DNA of 64,000 nt from positions 1 to 64,000 of the forward strand of contig NZ_JARXVF010000012.1 in the NCBI RefSeq assembly GCF_029892515.1. The letters are read 5' to 3'. Below, in pieces: positions 62,291 through 64,000 of the stretch (positions are counted from its first letter, which is position 1; every line of letters begins with the position of its first letter). The DNA is from Pseudaminobacter soli (ex Li et al. 2025). Its GTDB lineage: Bacteria; Pseudomonadota; Alphaproteobacteria; Rhizobiales; Rhizobiaceae. The translations under genes were made by a program, and so were the position numbers. Under the pieces are notes generated by a model, which worked only from the letters and a program-made list of their open reading frames with translations, did no database searches and was not told the origin of the DNA.

Positions 62291-64000
62291 ATGACCGATG
62301 TCACGCCTCAGGAAGCAGAGTTCATCCCGCCCGCAGAAGTGGCCGAGGTCGAACTCTACCATCCTCACAGCTGGTGGACGAAATACGTATTCTCGCAGGA
62401 CGCGAAGGTCATAGCGATACAGTACGCCAGCACGGCCATGGCCATCGGCTTTGTCGCGCTTGTCCTGTCCTGGCTGATGCGGCTCAAGCTCGGTTTTCCG
62501 GACACTTTCTCCTTCATCACGCCTGACGCCTATTACCAGTTCATGACCATGCACGGCATGATCATGGTCATCTACCTGCTCACCGCGCTGTTCCTCGGCG
62601 GCTTCGGCAACTACCTGATCCCGCTGATGGTCGGCGCGCGCGACATGGTGTTCCCCTATGTCAACATGCTGAGCTACTGGATCTATCTGCTGGCGGTGCT
62701 GGTTCTGGTCGGCAGCTTCTTCGCTCCCGGCGGACCTACCGGTGCGGGCTGGACGCTCTATCCACCGCAGGCCATCACCTCGGGCACGCCGGGCGGGCAA
62801 AGCTGGGGCATCATATTGATGCTGATTTCGCTGATCCTGTTCATCATAGGCTTCACCATGGGCGGGCTCAACTATGTGGTGACCGTGCTGCAGGGGCGCA
62901 CGCGCGGCATGACATTGATGCGCCTGCCGCTGACGGTGTGGGGCATCTTCACCGCGACCGTCATGGCGCTGCTCGCCTTCCCGGCCCTGTTCGTGGCCTG
63001 CGTCATGATGCTGTTCGACCGGCTGATAGGCTCGAGCTTCTTCATGCCCGCGGTCGTCGACATGGGCACGCCGCTGGACCATAACGGCGGCAGCCCGCTG
63101 CTCTGGCAGCACCTGTTCTGGTTCTTCGGGCATCCAGAAGTCTACATCGTCGCGCTGCCCGCTTTCGGCATCGTTTCCGACCTCATTGCCACCCATGCGC
63201 GCAAGAACATCTTCGGCTACCGCATGATGGTGTGGGCGATCATCATCATCGGCGCGCTCAGCTTCGTCGTCTGGGCGCACCACATGTATGTCAGCGGCAT
63301 GTACCCCTATTTCGGCTTCTTCTTCGCCACCACCACGCTGATCATCGCGGTGCCTACGGCGATCAAGGTCTACAACTGGGTTCTCACGCTGTGGCGGGGC
63401 AACATCCACCTGACCTTGCCGATGCTGTTTGCCCTCGCCTTCATCGTCACCTTCGTCAATGGCGGGCTGAGCGGCCTGTTCCTGGGCAATGTCGTGGTCG
63501 ACGTGCCGCTGTCGGATACGATGTTCGTGGTGGCGCATTTCCACATGGTGATGGGCGTCGGACCGGTCCTGGTCGTTTTCGGGGCGATCTATCACTGGTA
63601 TCCGAAGATCACCGGCCGAATGCTCAATGAGACGCTCGGCCGGATACACTTCTGGGTCACATTTATCGGCACCTACCTGATCTTCTTCCCAATGCACTAC
63701 ATCGGCCTGATCGGCATTCCACGCCGCTATCCCGAGCTTGGCGACACGGCCTTCATTCCGCCGTCGGTGTACACGCTGAACGAGTTCATCACCGTGGCCG
63801 CGCTGGTGGTCGGCGCCGCGCAACTGGTGTTCCTGTTCAACCTCTTCTGGAGCCTGCGCTACGGCAAGGAGGCCGGCGACAACCCCTGGCGGGCGACGAC
63901 GCTTGAATGGCAGACGGCAGGCACGCCTCCGCCGCATGGCAATTTTGGCAAGGAGCTGCCGGTTGTCTATCGCTGGGCCTATGACTACAGCGTGCCCGGC
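62291..64000 (+). CDS. ctaD: Cytochrome c oxidase subunit I (partial, cut by window end)
   Basis: 570 codons are present without a stop. The 12-helix heme-copper oxidase core is complete: low-spin heme ligand in MTMHGMIMVIYL, Cu-B and cross-link region WFFGHPEVYIVALP, WAHHMYVSG and heme a3 ligand VAHFHMVMG. GHPEVY with Glu marks an A-family oxidase. ATG at 62291 lies 60 nt after the subunit II stop with AGAGG upstream. Subunit III presumably follows outside the window. Confidence 0.95.
   Translation, partial: MTDVTPQEAEFIPPAEVAEVELYHPHSWWTKYVFSQDAKVIAIQYASTAMAIGFVALVLSWLMRLKLGFPDTFSFITPDAYYQFMTMHGMIMVIYLLTALFLGGFGNYLIPLMVGARDMVFPYVNMLSYWIYLLAVLVLVGSFFAPGGPTGAGWTLYPPQAITSGTPGGQSWGIILMLISLILFIIGFTMGGLNYVVTVLQGRTRGMTLMRLPLTVWGIFTATVMALLAFPALFVACVMMLFDRLIGSSFFMPAVVDMGTPLDHNGGSPLLWQHLFWFFGHPEVYIVALPAFGIVSDLIATHARKNIFGYRMMVWAIIIIGALSFVVWAHHMYVSGMYPYFGFFFATTTLIIAVPTAIKVYNWVLTLWRGNIHLTLPMLFALAFIVTFVNGGLSGLFLGNVVVDVPLSDTMFVVAHFHMVMGVGPVLVVFGAIYHWYPKITGRMLNETLGRIHFWVTFIGTYLIFFPMHYIGLIGIPRRYPELGDTAFIPPSVYTLNEFITVAALVVGAAQLVFLFNLFWSLRYGKEAGDNPWRATTLEWQTAGTPPPHGNFGKELPVVYRWAYDYSVPG

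Overview
The window reads as chromosome of an alphaproteobacterium of the Hyphomicrobiales (Rhizobiales), most likely a Mesorhizobium-like member of the Phyllobacteriaceae. The evidence is a fused anthranilate synthase TrpE(G) behind a Trp leader peptide, a long-form LeuA behind a Leu-rich leader peptide, the ChpT / CtrA / FliJ-like / SciP cell-cycle cluster, a DUF1134 secreted protein and rhizobial-style palindromic repeats. Backbone DNA is GC-rich, with short intergenic spaces and many GTG or TTG starts.

Layout. 1-10.6 kb: an SH3 envelope protein, an MFS exporter, trpL-trpE(G) with attenuator, a CDF metal exporter, two small exported proteins, an AbrB-family membrane protein, a GNAT enzyme and an ICMT-like methyltransferase. 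10.6-13.5 kb: a repeat-bearing intergenic region, then a leucine leader peptide and leuA. 13.5-26.3 kb: general metabolism and regulation (TPR regulator, hydrolases, phosphoesterase, NUDIX, glutathionyl-hydroquinone reductase, SDR plus CoA-transferase family III pair, HugZ-like protein, ArsR regulator, SpoU methylase, coiled-coil protein, DUF1134). 26.6-30.2 kb: chpT, a lone receiver, ctrA, fliJ-like gene and sciP. 30.4-32.7 kb: mnmA and a Gfo/Idh/MocA oxidoreductase. 32.9 kb: elongator tRNA-Met.

32,968-46,725 is an integrated element of about 13.7 kb. A large serine recombinase sits at its left end, and a 12-bp direct repeat of the tRNA 3' end marks both ends. Joining the two ends rebuilds a 58-bp attP with striking dyad symmetry. 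The cargo looks defensive: (i) a four-gene overlapping operon encoding a HARE-HTH/NUDIX/nucleotide-kinase fusion, a SAM methyltransferase, a SIR2-family NADase-like protein and a HAM1/ITPase-like protein with an altered catalytic motif; (ii) an overlapping trio of HNH nuclease, unknown protein and minimal nucleotidyltransferase; (iii) an MrcB/DUF3883-type nuclease candidate; plus a second serine recombinase and small unknown proteins. Operon (i) is the best candidate for an undescribed system. It shares its SIR2 plus HAM1 core with the Kongming nucleotide-signalling defence, but carries a methyltransferase and its own kinase where Kongming has a deaminase.

46.7-64 kb returns to chromosome: a Tat-exported epoxide-hydrolase-like protein; a Pls/PosA-type membrane NRPS coupled to a GNAT enzyme and a phosphopantetheinyl transferase; UppP; a purine salvage operon (two adenine deaminase paralogues around an AzgA-type permease) divergent from a LysR regulator; and cytochrome c oxidase subunits II and I, the latter cut by the window end. 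Everything here is manual reading; no database search was run.
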